50,668 nt of DNA from Mycobacterium intermedium (GTDB lineage: Bacteria > Actinomycetota > Actinomycetes > Mycobacteriales > Mycobacteriaceae): positions 1-50,668 of the forward strand of contig NZ_MVHT01000044.1 in the NCBI RefSeq assembly GCF_002086275.1, written 5' to 3'. Below, piece after piece: positions 1-7,153 of the stretch. Positions within the stretch are counted from its first letter, which is position 1; each line of letters opens with the position of its first letter. Position numbers and translations under genes: made by a program. The notes beneath the pieces are model-generated. The model did not search any database and was not told the DNA's origin. It worked only from the letters and a program-made list of their open reading frames with translations.

Positions 1-36
1 CATCAGCGCGCCCAATAGTTACTGTTTAACCGGGGA
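1..36. repeat. Left arm of a perfect 36-bp inverted repeat around the kinase gene
   Basis: Bases 1-36 are the exact reverse complement of 1037-1072. The match stops inward at base 37 and may continue to the left of the window. The arm contains the TAA stop codon of the kinase gene (26-28, minus strand) and a TACTGT hexamer (20-25) pointing inward. Seen directly. Confidence 0.9.
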
Positions 37-955
37 AACTCGGTGGGGCCGGCGCCGCGGGGGTGGGCGTCGCGCTGGGAACCGTAGCGGCCGGAACGGT
101 GAAGGTGTCCGTTCTACCGCCCAGGGTTGCCAGTGCCTGCTCCGCCGCCCGGGCGAAGTCACCGCTCGTCGCGTATCGATCTTCCGGTCGTTTCGCCATG
201 CCGCGGGCGATCACGTCGTCCAAAGCCGGCGGAAGCCCCAATCGCGCACTGACCCGAGGCACGGGCTCGGACAGGTGGGCGCCGACCAGGCTAGCGGTGT
301 CGCCGGAGAACGGCGGTGCCCCGGAGATGGCTTCGAACAGCACGCACGCCAGGGCGTAGGTGTCGGCCCTGGCGGTCACCTGGGCCGCGTCACCCCTGAA
401 CCGTTCCGGAGCCATGTACGCCCAGGTGCCCAGCACGTCACCCAGCTGAGTCACCCGCTGCTCGGTCGCGGCGTTGGCGATTCCGAAATCCACCAGATAG
501 GCGAAATCATCCGCCGTGATCAAGATGTTGGCGGGCTTGACGTCCCGATGCAGTACTCCGGCGTTGTGTGCGGCATCCAGCGCCGAGGCGATCTGACGCA
601 CGACGGACACCGCCTTGGCCGGCGGCAGCGGACCGTTCCGCAGCATCGTGTCCAAGTCGACGCCATTGATCAGCCGCATATCGACGTAAAGGTGCCCGTC
701 GATTTCGCCGGTGGCGTGAATCGGCACGACATGTGGATCCTGCAGTCGTCCCGCGATGCGCGCTTCGCGCTGCAGCCGCCGACGGTAGTCCTCGTTCTGG
801 GCGTAGTCACCTGAGATGAGCTTGAGGGCGACTGTCCGGTCCATGACGGTGTCTTCGGCTTCGTAGACCGTGCCCATACCGCCGCTGCCGAGAATGCGCT
901 TAAGCACGTAGGGCCCGAAGCGGTTGCCGACCGTTGGTACCGTGCCGTCGCTCAT
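26..955 (-). CDS. Soluble serine/threonine protein kinase (PknB/PknH-type kinase domain only)
   Basis: This gene encodes a 309-residue Hanks-type Ser/Thr kinase. The glycine loop GSGGMGTV lies at residues 23-30, the ATP lysine in VALKLI at K45, the catalytic loop HRDVKPAN at 136-143, DFG at 156-158 and APE at 182-184, so it should be active. After the kinase lobe there is only a Pro/Ala/Thr-rich linker and the protein ends in SFPG. No membrane segment or sensor domain follows, although most mycobacterial Pkn proteins carry them after such a linker. The stop codon lies inside the 36-bp inverted repeat, so the C-terminus may have been cut by a rearrangement. I chose the ATG at 955 because AGGAGAA stands 7 bases upstream; an in-frame start at 1024 lacks one. 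Its substrates cannot be told from the window. Confidence 0.9.
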   Translation of the reverse strand: MSDGTVPTVGNRFGPYVLKRILGSGGMGTVYEAEDTVMDRTVALKLISGDYAQNEDYRRRLQREARIAGRLQDPHVVPIHATGEIDGHLYVDMRLINGVDLDTMLRNGPLPPAKAVSVVRQIASALDAAHNAGVLHRDVKPANILITADDFAYLVDFGIANAATEQRVTQLGDVLGTWAYMAPERFRGDAAQVTARADTYALACVLFEAISGAPPFSGDTASLVGAHLSEPVPRVSARLGLPPALDDVIARGMAKRPEDRYATSGDFARAAEQALATLGGRTDTFTVPAATVPSATPTPAAPAPPSFPG

Positions 956-1036
956 CGCTGTTCTCCTGCGTCCAGGTATCCCGGCAGAAAAAATCGTAGA
1001 CCGGCGCCGCCCATTTCTTCGCAAGCAGACGCAAAA

Positions 1037-1072
1037 TCCCCGGTTAAACAGTAACTATTGGGCGCGCTGATG
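1037..1072. repeat. Right arm of the 36-bp inverted repeat
   Basis: Exact reverse complement of bases 1-36, lying 82-117 bases upstream of the kinase start codon and 21 bases beyond the stop of the thiolase-like gene. On the minus strand it carries TACTGT (1053-1048), a TANNNT-type -10 candidate that would drive the kinase with a leader of about 85 bases. Confidence 0.9.
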
Positions 1073-1093
1073 TCTGCTCGGTGATCGGGATTT

Positions 1094-2239
1094 TCAGGTG
1101 GTGAGAATCGTTGCGGCCGACGTACCGGGCGCCCCGTAAAGCTGGGTGAAGCCCACCTTCGGTTCGCCTGGAACCTGGCGATCGCCGGCTTGGCCACGCA
1201 ACTGCCTGACGATCTCGTGAATCTGGCGCAGACCGGACGCTCCGATGGGCTCGCCATTGGCGATCAGTCCGCCGTCGGTGTTGATCGGCATCGCACCGCC
1301 GATCTCGGTGGCGCCGTCGGCCAACAGCTTTTCCTGGTCTCCGTCGCCGCAGAAGCCGCACTCTGCCATGTGGATGATTTCGGCGCCCGCATCGGTGTCC
1401 TGCAGTTGGATCACGTCGACGTCGTCCGGGCTGACACCGGCGTTTTCGAATGCGGCCCGGGCGGCGTAGACGGTGGGGGAGACGTCCTCCTCGACCGGGG
1501 CGAAGGTGGTGTTCACTTCATACGCGCCGTACTTGCGGGTGCGCAGTTCGATCGCCTTCAGGTACACGGGCTTGTCGGTGTAGCGATGGGCGATGTCGGC
1601 CCGGCACAGCACCGCTGCCGCCGCACCCTCATCCGGGGCACAAAACATGTACTGGGTGAGCGGATAGTTCAGCATCGCCGAGTTGAGGATGTCGTCCTCG
1701 GGTATCGGCTTGCGCCGGAACGCATTCGGATTCAACGCCCCGTTGCGGAAGTTCTTGGCCGCCACCTTGGCCAGCGTCCGCTGGGAGATGCCGTGGTCGT
1801 GCAGGTAGCGATTGGCCTTCATGCCAAAGAACTGGGTGGTGAGGTACTGGCCGTTCTCGGCGTACCAGCGCGGCATCCCGACCAGGGCGGGATCCTCGGT
1901 GAACGCACCCCGCGGATGTTTGTCCAAGCCGACGGCGATGCCGATGTCGTAGTCGCCCAGTCGAATTCCGTCGGCGCACGCCTTGACGGCGCTGGCCGCC
2001 GTGGCGCAGGCGTTGAAGACGTTGGTGAAGGGTATGCCGGTCAGTCCCACCATTGCGACGATGGCGTCCGGGTTGGCGACGGTCCAACTGCCGCCGGTGG
2101 CCGCCTGAATGTCGGACCATTGCACACCGGCGTCGGCCACCGCGGCGAAGATCGCCTCGACGGCCATTTGCATGGCGGTTTTCCCCTCGAATCGCCCGAA
2201 GGGGTGGAGGCCTACGCCGATGACGGCTACTTCATTCAC
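1094..2239 (-). CDS. Thiolase-fold lipid-transfer protein, Ltp2-like (candidate retro-aldolase)
   Basis: A 381-residue thiolase-superfamily protein. The N-terminal nucleophile cysteine is present (C78 in FNACATAAS). The two residues that make a true thiolase are not: the usual GHPxG histidine is replaced in GEPIG (E330), and the C-terminal catalytic Cys position reads LYGAPG (Y368). This pattern is shared with SCP2/Ltp-type proteins, among which Ltp2 acts as a retro-aldolase on steroid side-chain CoA esters together with a DUF35 partner. No DUF35 gene is visible in the window. The start is GTG at 2239, preceded by GGAGG with 6-base spacing; longer open frames upstream run through the divergent promoter and the P450 gene and are not real. 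Divergent from the P450 at 2366. Substrate unknown; a steroid-like CoA ester is an inference. Confidence 0.88.
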   Translation of the reverse strand: MNEVAVIGVGLHPFGRFEGKTAMQMAVEAIFAAVADAGVQWSDIQAATGGSWTVANPDAIVAMVGLTGIPFTNVFNACATAASAVKACADGIRLGDYDIGIAVGLDKHPRGAFTEDPALVGMPRWYAENGQYLTTQFFGMKANRYLHDHGISQRTLAKVAAKNFRNGALNPNAFRRKPIPEDDILNSAMLNYPLTQYMFCAPDEGAAAAVLCRADIAHRYTDKPVYLKAIELRTRKYGAYEVNTTFAPVEEDVSPTVYAARAAFENAGVSPDDVDVIQLQDTDAGAEIIHMAECGFCGDGDQEKLLADGATEIGGAMPINTDGGLIANGEPIGASGLRQIHEIVRQLRGQAGDRQVPGEPKVGFTQLYGAPGTSAATILTT

Positions 2240-2275
2240 GCTGCGCCTCCCACTGTGCCCGCAAAGATGAATGTC

Positions 2276-2290
2276 TATAATACTGTAACC
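2276..2290. promoter_or_regulatory. Bidirectional promoter with GGTTACAGTA motif
   Basis: The plus strand has a perfect TATAAT (2276-2281). The following ten bases read as GGTTACAGTA on the minus strand, identical to 4024-4033. It lies between the divergent thiolase-like gene (2239) and P450 gene (2366), so it could be a shared promoter or operator. Confidence 0.55.
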
Positions 2291-2365
2291 ATTACCGTTG
2301 ATCGTGCCGAATGGGTGTCGCGTGGCCGGGCCCAGCGGCGACATGATCTCCAGAGGGGCGGCGTC

Positions 2366-3571
2366 ATGACCACTGCCACAGTGATTTTCGACCCGTTCTC
2401 CGACGAGTTCTTCAACGATCCGTACGAGACCTACCGGCGCATGCGGACGGAGGCGCCGGTCTATTACAGCCAGGAGTACGACTTCTACGCTTTGACCCGC
2501 CACGAGGATGTGGCGGGGGCGTTCAAGGACTACGAGACCTACTCGTCGGCCTACGGGGTGGATCTCGCTCAGGTGCGCAAAGGCCATGTCACCGAGCACG
2601 GTTCGATCATCGCCATGGATCCGCCCGCACATCGCCGCATGCGCGGATTGCTGAACAAGGTGTTCACGCCGCGCGCCATCCAGGCGTTGCGTCCGCTGGT
2701 GACGGAATCGGTGGACAAGTTCCTCGCTGCTGCTAACCCGGACGGCTTCGACTTCGTCCAAGACTTCTCGGCGCTTTTCCCCGTCGACGTGATGACCACC
2801 CTGCAGGGGGTGCCCGAGCAGGACCGCCAGCAGATCCGGCTGTGGATCGACGACCTACTGCACCGCGACGCCGGCGAGGTCGAGATGAGCGAGGCCGGCC
2901 TGAAGTCCGCCGTCGACATGGCCGTCTACTACTTCCGTCTCACCAAGCAGCGCCGCGAGAACTTGGGCGACGACTTGTTGAGCAGGCTCATCCAGTCCGA
3001 GATCGAGCGAGACGACGGCGAGATGACACCGCTCAGCAACATCGAAATCACTGAGTTCGCAACGCTGTTGGGCGGTGCGGGTGCAGAGACCGTCACCAAG
3101 CTGCTCGGAAACGCCGCGGTGGTGTTCGCCAGGAACCCCGACCAGTGGCAGAAGCTGCTGGACGACCGCGCCAAGATCCCGCTGGCCGTGGAGGAACTGT
3201 TACGTTACGAGGCGCCCGCACAGTACAACGTGCGGCGCTCGACCCGCGACGTAACGCTGCACGGTGTGACGATCCCGGCGGGCAAACCCGTGTTCTTGGT
3301 CGGGGGTTCGGCCAACCGGGATGAACGGGCGTGGACCGACCCGGACGCGTTCGACATCGAACGCGACCGCACCCAAGCGCAGAATCTGGGTCTTGGCTAC
3401 GGCATCCACAGTTGTCTGGGGGCGGCGCTGGCGCGCCTGGAGAGCTCCATCGCACTGGACAGGATGCTCGACTTCATGCCCCGCTACGAGGTCGATTGGG
3501 CCGGCTGCAGACGAGTCAACATGCAGAACGTCGCGGGTTGGAGCAACGTGCCGGTACGGGTACTGCCCTAG
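2366..3571 (+). CDS. Cytochrome P450
   Basis: A 401-residue soluble bacterial P450. The heme-ligand loop reads LGYGIHSCLG with the thiolate at C350; the usual first Phe is Leu. The I-helix carries GGAGAETV (Gly-x-Glu-Thr form of the oxygen-activation motif), and the K-helix ExxR is in EELLRYE. It would hydroxylate a hydrophobic substrate using electrons from a ferredoxin; the only ferredoxin in the window is far away at 46434, and no ferredoxin reductase is present. The start ATG at 2366 follows GAGGGGCGGCGTC. The stop overlaps the stop of the convergent lipocalin-like gene within the four bases CTAG. I cannot assign a CYP family number without a search. Confidence 0.93.
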   Translation: MTTATVIFDPFSDEFFNDPYETYRRMRTEAPVYYSQEYDFYALTRHEDVAGAFKDYETYSSAYGVDLAQVRKGHVTEHGSIIAMDPPAHRRMRGLLNKVFTPRAIQALRPLVTESVDKFLAAANPDGFDFVQDFSALFPVDVMTTLQGVPEQDRQQIRLWIDDLLHRDAGEVEMSEAGLKSAVDMAVYYFRLTKQRRENLGDDLLSRLIQSEIERDDGEMTPLSNIEITEFATLLGGAGAETVTKLLGNAAVVFARNPDQWQKLLDDRAKIPLAVEELLRYEAPAQYNVRRSTRDVTLHGVTIPAGKPVFLVGGSANRDERAWTDPDAFDIERDRTQAQNLGLGYGIHSCLGAALARLESSIALDRMLDFMPRYEVDWAGCRRVNMQNVAGWSNVPVRVLP

Positions 3572-3957
3572 CGGTCGGTCCGGCGGCGCCAGACCAGCGT
3601 GCTGTGCAGCCGCGTGCCCGACGCGGAGGTCGTGCTCGCCGAGAGTGTCAGCCGGTCGCCGTCGATCCGAGCGCGCCGAAACAGCGGCTGCTGCAACAAC
3701 TCCGGCATTGTCGCTATCGCCACATCGTGGCGTACCGTCCCGGCTGACTCGTCGACATCGAAGCGGCCACCGTAGGAGATGTATTCGGCGCCCGGGCCAG
3801 GGGTCAATTGCGCGGACATGTGACCGTCAGCGGTGTAGAGAATCAGGCCCCTCGGGTGCTCGCCGAACGTGTTCCTCTGTTCACCGGTCTCTTCATTCCG
3901 GGTGACGAACGACTCCAGCCACCAACCGCCCAGCAGGGCCTGACGCAGATCGCTCAT
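3568..3957 (-). CDS. Lipocalin-like domain protein
   Basis: A 129-residue protein with the lipocalin-like fold signature seen in many actinobacterial and fungal proteins: a leading WW pair and LESF, then NTFGEHPRGLILYTADGHMS, then GRFDVDES and a final beta strand. No signal peptide. Such proteins are thought to bind small hydrophobic ligands, and some act as isomerases or cyclases in polyketide pathways; which applies here is unknown. ATG at 3957 has GGAGG seven bases upstream; GTG at 3960 is possible but too close to it. The GGTTACAGTA element at 4024 lies about 65 bases upstream and also faces this gene. Convergent with the P450. Confidence 0.75.
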   Translation of the reverse strand: MSDLRQALLGGWWLESFVTRNEETGEQRNTFGEHPRGLILYTADGHMSAQLTPGPGAEYISYGGRFDVDESAGTVRHDVAIATMPELLQQPLFRRARIDGDRLTLSASTTSASGTRLHSTLVWRRRTDR

Positions 3958-4023
3958 CACTCAGCCTCCGTTCGCTGCTACCGCTCGCCCGGGTCAACCG
4001 GCCCCGGTTGACCCTACCGAATT

Positions 4024-4033
4024 GGTTACAGTA
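4024..4033 (+). promoter_or_regulatory. GGTTACAGTA element with a leaderless -10 (TACAGT)
   Basis: TACAGT (4027-4032) fits the mycobacterial TANNNT -10 box and is followed by exactly seven bases and then ATG at 4040, the spacing of leaderless mycobacterial transcripts. The same ten bases occur inverted at 2281-2290. Confidence 0.55.
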
Positions 4034-4039
4034 GCCTCC

Positions 4040-4099
4040 ATGTCCATGGGCGGCAGGTGTGACCGGCGTCACCGGCGAACAACTGTGCCGCTCTGGTGA
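4040..4099 (+). CDS. Possible 19-codon leader peptide
   Basis: ATG at 4040 opens a frame of 19 codons (peptide MSMGGRCDRRHRRTTVPLW, five arginines and one cysteine). Its TGA (4097-4099) overlaps the ATG of the next gene as TGATG. The main gene has no clear ribosome site of its own, so translational coupling from this leader would explain how it is translated. No homologue is known to me; this is an inference from spacing. Confidence 0.4.
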   Translation: MSMGGRCDRRHRRTTVPLW

Positions 4100-5157
4100 T
4101 GATTGCCCCGCCCAATGCCGGAATCAAGGTCGATGGGGGTATTCCCCTGGACCTCCGACGGGTACCGGCCGTCGCCGCCGAAGTCGAACGGCTCGGCTAC
4201 GACGGCTGCTGGACCGGCGAGATCAACCACGATCCCTTTCTGCCAATGCTGTTGGCCGCCGAGCACACCTCAACGATCGAGTTGGGTACCAGCATTGCGG
4301 TGGCCTTCGCACGCAGTCCCATGACCGTTGCCAACGTCGCGTGGGATCTGCAGTCCTATTCGGGCGGCCGCTTCATCCTTGGGTTGGGCACCCAGGTGCG
4401 TGCGCACGTCGAGAAGCGGTTCAGCATGCCGTGGAGCCGGCCGGTGGCAAGGATGCGCGAATACGTCCTGGCGCTGCGGGCAATTTGGGAGTGCTGGCAG
4501 AACGGCGTCCGGCTGAGCTTCGATGGCGATTTCTACACGCACAAGCTCATGACGCCGATGTTCACACCCGAGCCGCTATCCGGGCCACTACCAAAGGTTT
4601 TCGTAGCAGCCGTCGGACCGGCGATGACGCGGATGTGCGGCCAGGTAGCCGACGGGGTCATCGCACACGCGTTCACCACCCGGCGCTACCTGGACGAGGT
4701 GACCCTGCCGGCATTGCTGGACGGGATACGGCACGCCGGCCGCGAGCGTGCCGACGTCGCGGTGACGTGCGCGGTGTTTGTGGTGACCGGCCGCACTGAC
4801 GCCGAGTTGGCCGCCGCCGCGGCGGCCACAAAGAAACAGATCGCCTTCTACGCGTCGACACCGGCCTACCGCAACGTGCTGGACCTGCACGGCTGGGCCG
4901 ACCTGCACACGGAGTTACACCGGCTGTCCCGGCAAGGTGAGTGGGATGCCATGGGCGCGTTGATCGATGACGAGGTGCTGGCGACCTTCGCCGTCGTCGC
5001 TCCCCTTGGCCAGATCGCCGACGCGCTGCGCACCAGGTGCGACGGCGCGGTGGACCGCGTGTTGCCGGCCCTTCCAAGAGATTTGCCCGCGTCGACGGTG
5101 GCGACCATCCTCGACGAGTTGCGCGGGGGAGAGGTGCCACATGGACCACAAGGATAA
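4099..5157 (+). CDS. F420-dependent (LLM class) oxidoreductase, MSMEG_2256-type
   Basis: A 352-residue luciferase-like monooxygenase-fold protein. Diagnostic stretches are KVDGGIP at the start, WTGEINHDPFLPMLLAAEH, RFILGLGTQ and KRFSMPWSRP, which match the mycobacterial F420 family typified by MSMEG_2256. These enzymes use F420 or F420H2 to oxidise or reduce an organic substrate; the exact reaction for this subgroup is not known to me. It is a clear paralogue of the gene at 18061 (same motifs throughout). Start: ATG at 4099 overlapping the leader stop; GTG at 4096 is the alternative. The end overlaps the next gene by 17 bases, so the two are translated together. Confidence 0.9.
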   Translation: MIAPPNAGIKVDGGIPLDLRRVPAVAAEVERLGYDGCWTGEINHDPFLPMLLAAEHTSTIELGTSIAVAFARSPMTVANVAWDLQSYSGGRFILGLGTQVRAHVEKRFSMPWSRPVARMREYVLALRAIWECWQNGVRLSFDGDFYTHKLMTPMFTPEPLSGPLPKVFVAAVGPAMTRMCGQVADGVIAHAFTTRRYLDEVTLPALLDGIRHAGRERADVAVTCAVFVVTGRTDAELAAAAAATKKQIAFYASTPAYRNVLDLHGWADLHTELHRLSRQGEWDAMGALIDDEVLATFAVVAPLGQIADALRTRCDGAVDRVLPALPRDLPASTVATILDELRGGEVPHGPQG

Positions 5158-6007
5158 GGTCATCGGCAGGACCATCGTCGTCACCGGCGGCGCCCGAGGC
5201 ATCGGCTTCGCGACCGCAGCCGCCCTGCGAGGCCGGGGTGCACGCATCGTCATCGGGGACCGGGACCGGGCCGCCCTGGACACCGCTGTAGCCGAATTGG
5301 CCACTGCCGGTTCGATTTCCGGTCACCTGGTCGACGTCGCCGACCGCCGGTCGTTCGCCGAGTTCTTAGACGCCGCCCGGGCCGACGGCAGGGGACGCAT
5401 CGACGTGCTGATCAACAACGCCGGCGTGATGCCCGTGGGCTCGTTCACCGACCAGTCGCAGCAGGCGATTCGCTCCGCCCTCGAGGTGAACCTCTACGGC
5501 GTGCTCAACGGCTGTCAGTTGGTACTGCCAGAAATGGTTGCTCGACGTAGCGGCCACATCATCAACATCGCCTCCATGGCGGGTGTGATGGCGATACCCG
5601 GACAGGTCGTCTATGCCGCCACCAAGTACGGTGTCGTCGGACTCAGCGTGGCGATGGCCGACGAATTCGCTTCGCGGGGAGTCGAAGTCAGCGTGGTGCT
5701 GCCGCCCTTCACCCAGACCGACCTGATTGCGGGGACGAAGTCGTCCGGCGTGGGCAAACCGGTCCAGCCCGAGGTGGTAGCCGCGGCGGTCGTCGGCGCG
5801 CTCGATAAGCCGCGCACCTACGTGGCGTTGCCGCAACCCACCCGTCTCGTCGGGCCGCTGGTGTCGATGTTGGGGGCGCGCGGTAGGCGCTGGTTCAACA
5901 AGAGAATCGGCGCAGACAAGCTGTTTCTCGATGACATCGACCACACGGCGCGACGGTTCTACGAAGAACGCGCTCAAGCCGCACTCGGCGTTGTGGAGCG
6001 TCAATGA
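5141..6007 (+). CDS. Short-chain dehydrogenase/reductase
   Basis: A 288-residue classical SDR. TGGARGIG near residues 15-22 binds the nucleotide, NNAG follows in the core, and the catalytic set is Ser in INIASMAG and YAATK. An acidic D follows beta-2 (GDRDR), which favours NAD(H). After the core the C-terminus has about 60 extra residues rich in aromatic and basic residues (GRRWFNKRIG), typical of the group that oxidises hydroxylated lipids. ATG at 5141 is preceded by GGGGGAGAGG. Second gene of the LLM-SDR-SDR operon; ATGA overlap with the next gene. Confidence 0.9.
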   Translation: MDHKDKVIGRTIVVTGGARGIGFATAAALRGRGARIVIGDRDRAALDTAVAELATAGSISGHLVDVADRRSFAEFLDAARADGRGRIDVLINNAGVMPVGSFTDQSQQAIRSALEVNLYGVLNGCQLVLPEMVARRSGHIINIASMAGVMAIPGQVVYAATKYGVVGLSVAMADEFASRGVEVSVVLPPFTQTDLIAGTKSSGVGKPVQPEVVAAAVVGALDKPRTYVALPQPTRLVGPLVSMLGARGRRWFNKRIGADKLFLDDIDHTARRFYEERAQAALGVVERQ

Positions 6008-7038
6008 CGGGCGTAGAAGAAGCTCACGTGGCTGGCGCCGGCCAGCGCGCGTTGGTCATGGGTGCGAGCGGCAATGTGGGATCCTCCGTCGTTCGCCACC
6101 TGGTGCGCGCCGGCGCCGATGTTCGGGTGATGTTGCGAAAGTCCAGTTCCACTCTGGGTATTGACGGATTCGATGTCGAGCGAGTCTATGGGAACATCTT
6201 CGACACCGAAAGCGTCACCGCAGCAATGTCCGACCGTGACGTCGTCTACTACTGCGTGGTGGACCCCAGGGCGGAATTGCGTGATCCCACTCCGCTGTTC
6301 AGGACGAATGTCGAGGGCCTCGGCAATGTGCTCGACGTGGCCGTGAACGCCAACCTGCGACGCTTCGTGTTCATGAGCACCATCGGCACCATCGCGGTCG
6401 GCCTCAACGGCGAAACCGTCGACGAGGACACACCTTTCAACTGGGCGGACCAGTGCGGCAGCTACATCGAATCGCGACGCCAGGCTGAGCAATTGGTGCT
6501 GTCCTACGCCGCCGAGCGCGGACTGCCCGCCGTGATAACCAACGTGTCGAATCCTTACGGACCGCCGGATTGGCAGCCCCGGCAGGGGATGATCGTTCAA
6601 TACGCCGCGCTGGGCAAGCTGCCGTTCTACATCCGCGGCGCGGGGTCAGAGGTCGTCGGCATCGACGACGTCGCCGAGGCGCTGGTACTGGCGGCCGAAC
6701 GCGGACGCGTAGGCCACCGCTACATCATCTCCGAGCGGTACATGACCCACCGGGAAATGGCCACCATTGCCGCACAGGGTGGCGGTGCCCGACCACCGCG
6801 CTTCGGCCTGCCCATGGCCGCGATGCACATATCGGGTCGCATCGCCGATGCCATCAGCGCGCTGACCGGCCGTATTCTGCCGATGAGCAGGCAAAGCGCG
6901 AAATTGGTGGAGATGACGTCGCCGGCCAGCCACGCCAAGGCCACCCGCGAATTGGGCTGGCACCCGAAGCCCACCGAGGACTTCATCCGACGAGCCGCCG
7001 AAAACTACGTCGCGAGAGCACGATTACACAGTCGTTGA
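6004..7038 (+). CDS. Extended SDR (NAD-dependent epimerase/dehydratase family) with Lys-to-Arg active site
   Basis: A 344-residue extended SDR with the Rossmann motif GASGNVGSS, FMSTIGT for the catalytic Ser/Thr region and NPYGPPDW after the core. The usual YxxxK reads Y154-IES-R158, so the lysine that lowers the tyrosine pKa is arginine. Relatives act as 3-beta-hydroxysteroid dehydrogenases, dihydroflavonol-type reductases or sugar epimerases; the context suggests a lipid-like alcohol or ketone. It starts with ATG overlapping the previous stop (ATGA). Its TGA stop (7036-7038) lies inside the left arm of a hairpin repeat that follows. Confidence 0.85.
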   Translation: MTGVEEAHVAGAGQRALVMGASGNVGSSVVRHLVRAGADVRVMLRKSSSTLGIDGFDVERVYGNIFDTESVTAAMSDRDVVYYCVVDPRAELRDPTPLFRTNVEGLGNVLDVAVNANLRRFVFMSTIGTIAVGLNGETVDEDTPFNWADQCGSYIESRRQAEQLVLSYAAERGLPAVITNVSNPYGPPDWQPRQGMIVQYAALGKLPFYIRGAGSEVVGIDDVAEALVLAAERGRVGHRYIISERYMTHREMATIAAQGGGARPPRFGLPMAAMHISGRIADAISALTGRILPMSRQSAKLVEMTSPASHAKATRELGWHPKPTEDFIRRAAENYVARARLHSR

Positions 7039-7093
7039 CTCTGCGCCTTGGGCGGAAAAGTGCGGGTAGACCGCGCCGTCAGCGCAGAGTCAA
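7035..7093. repeat. Hairpin repeat, family A, copy 1 (possible terminator)
   Basis: Arms TTGACTCTGCGC (7035-7046) and GCGCAGAGTCAA (7082-7093) are perfect 12-bp complements around a 35-base loop. Two related copies are at 42254 and 42336. The stop codon of the upstream gene is inside the left arm. There is no T-run, so it is not a classical intrinsic terminator, but it could end or stabilise transcripts. Confidence 0.8.
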
Positions 7094-7153
7094 TGTTCAA
7101 AAGCCAGTCAAGCCGAGTCTGACCTGCCTAGTATCTGCTAGGAGGGAGCGTCC

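Noticed and set aside
1190..2365. Long plus-strand open frame upstream of and fused to the P450 frame
   Set aside because: It is antisense to the thiolase-like gene; the P450 starts at ATG 2366 and the upstream part has no protein-like content.
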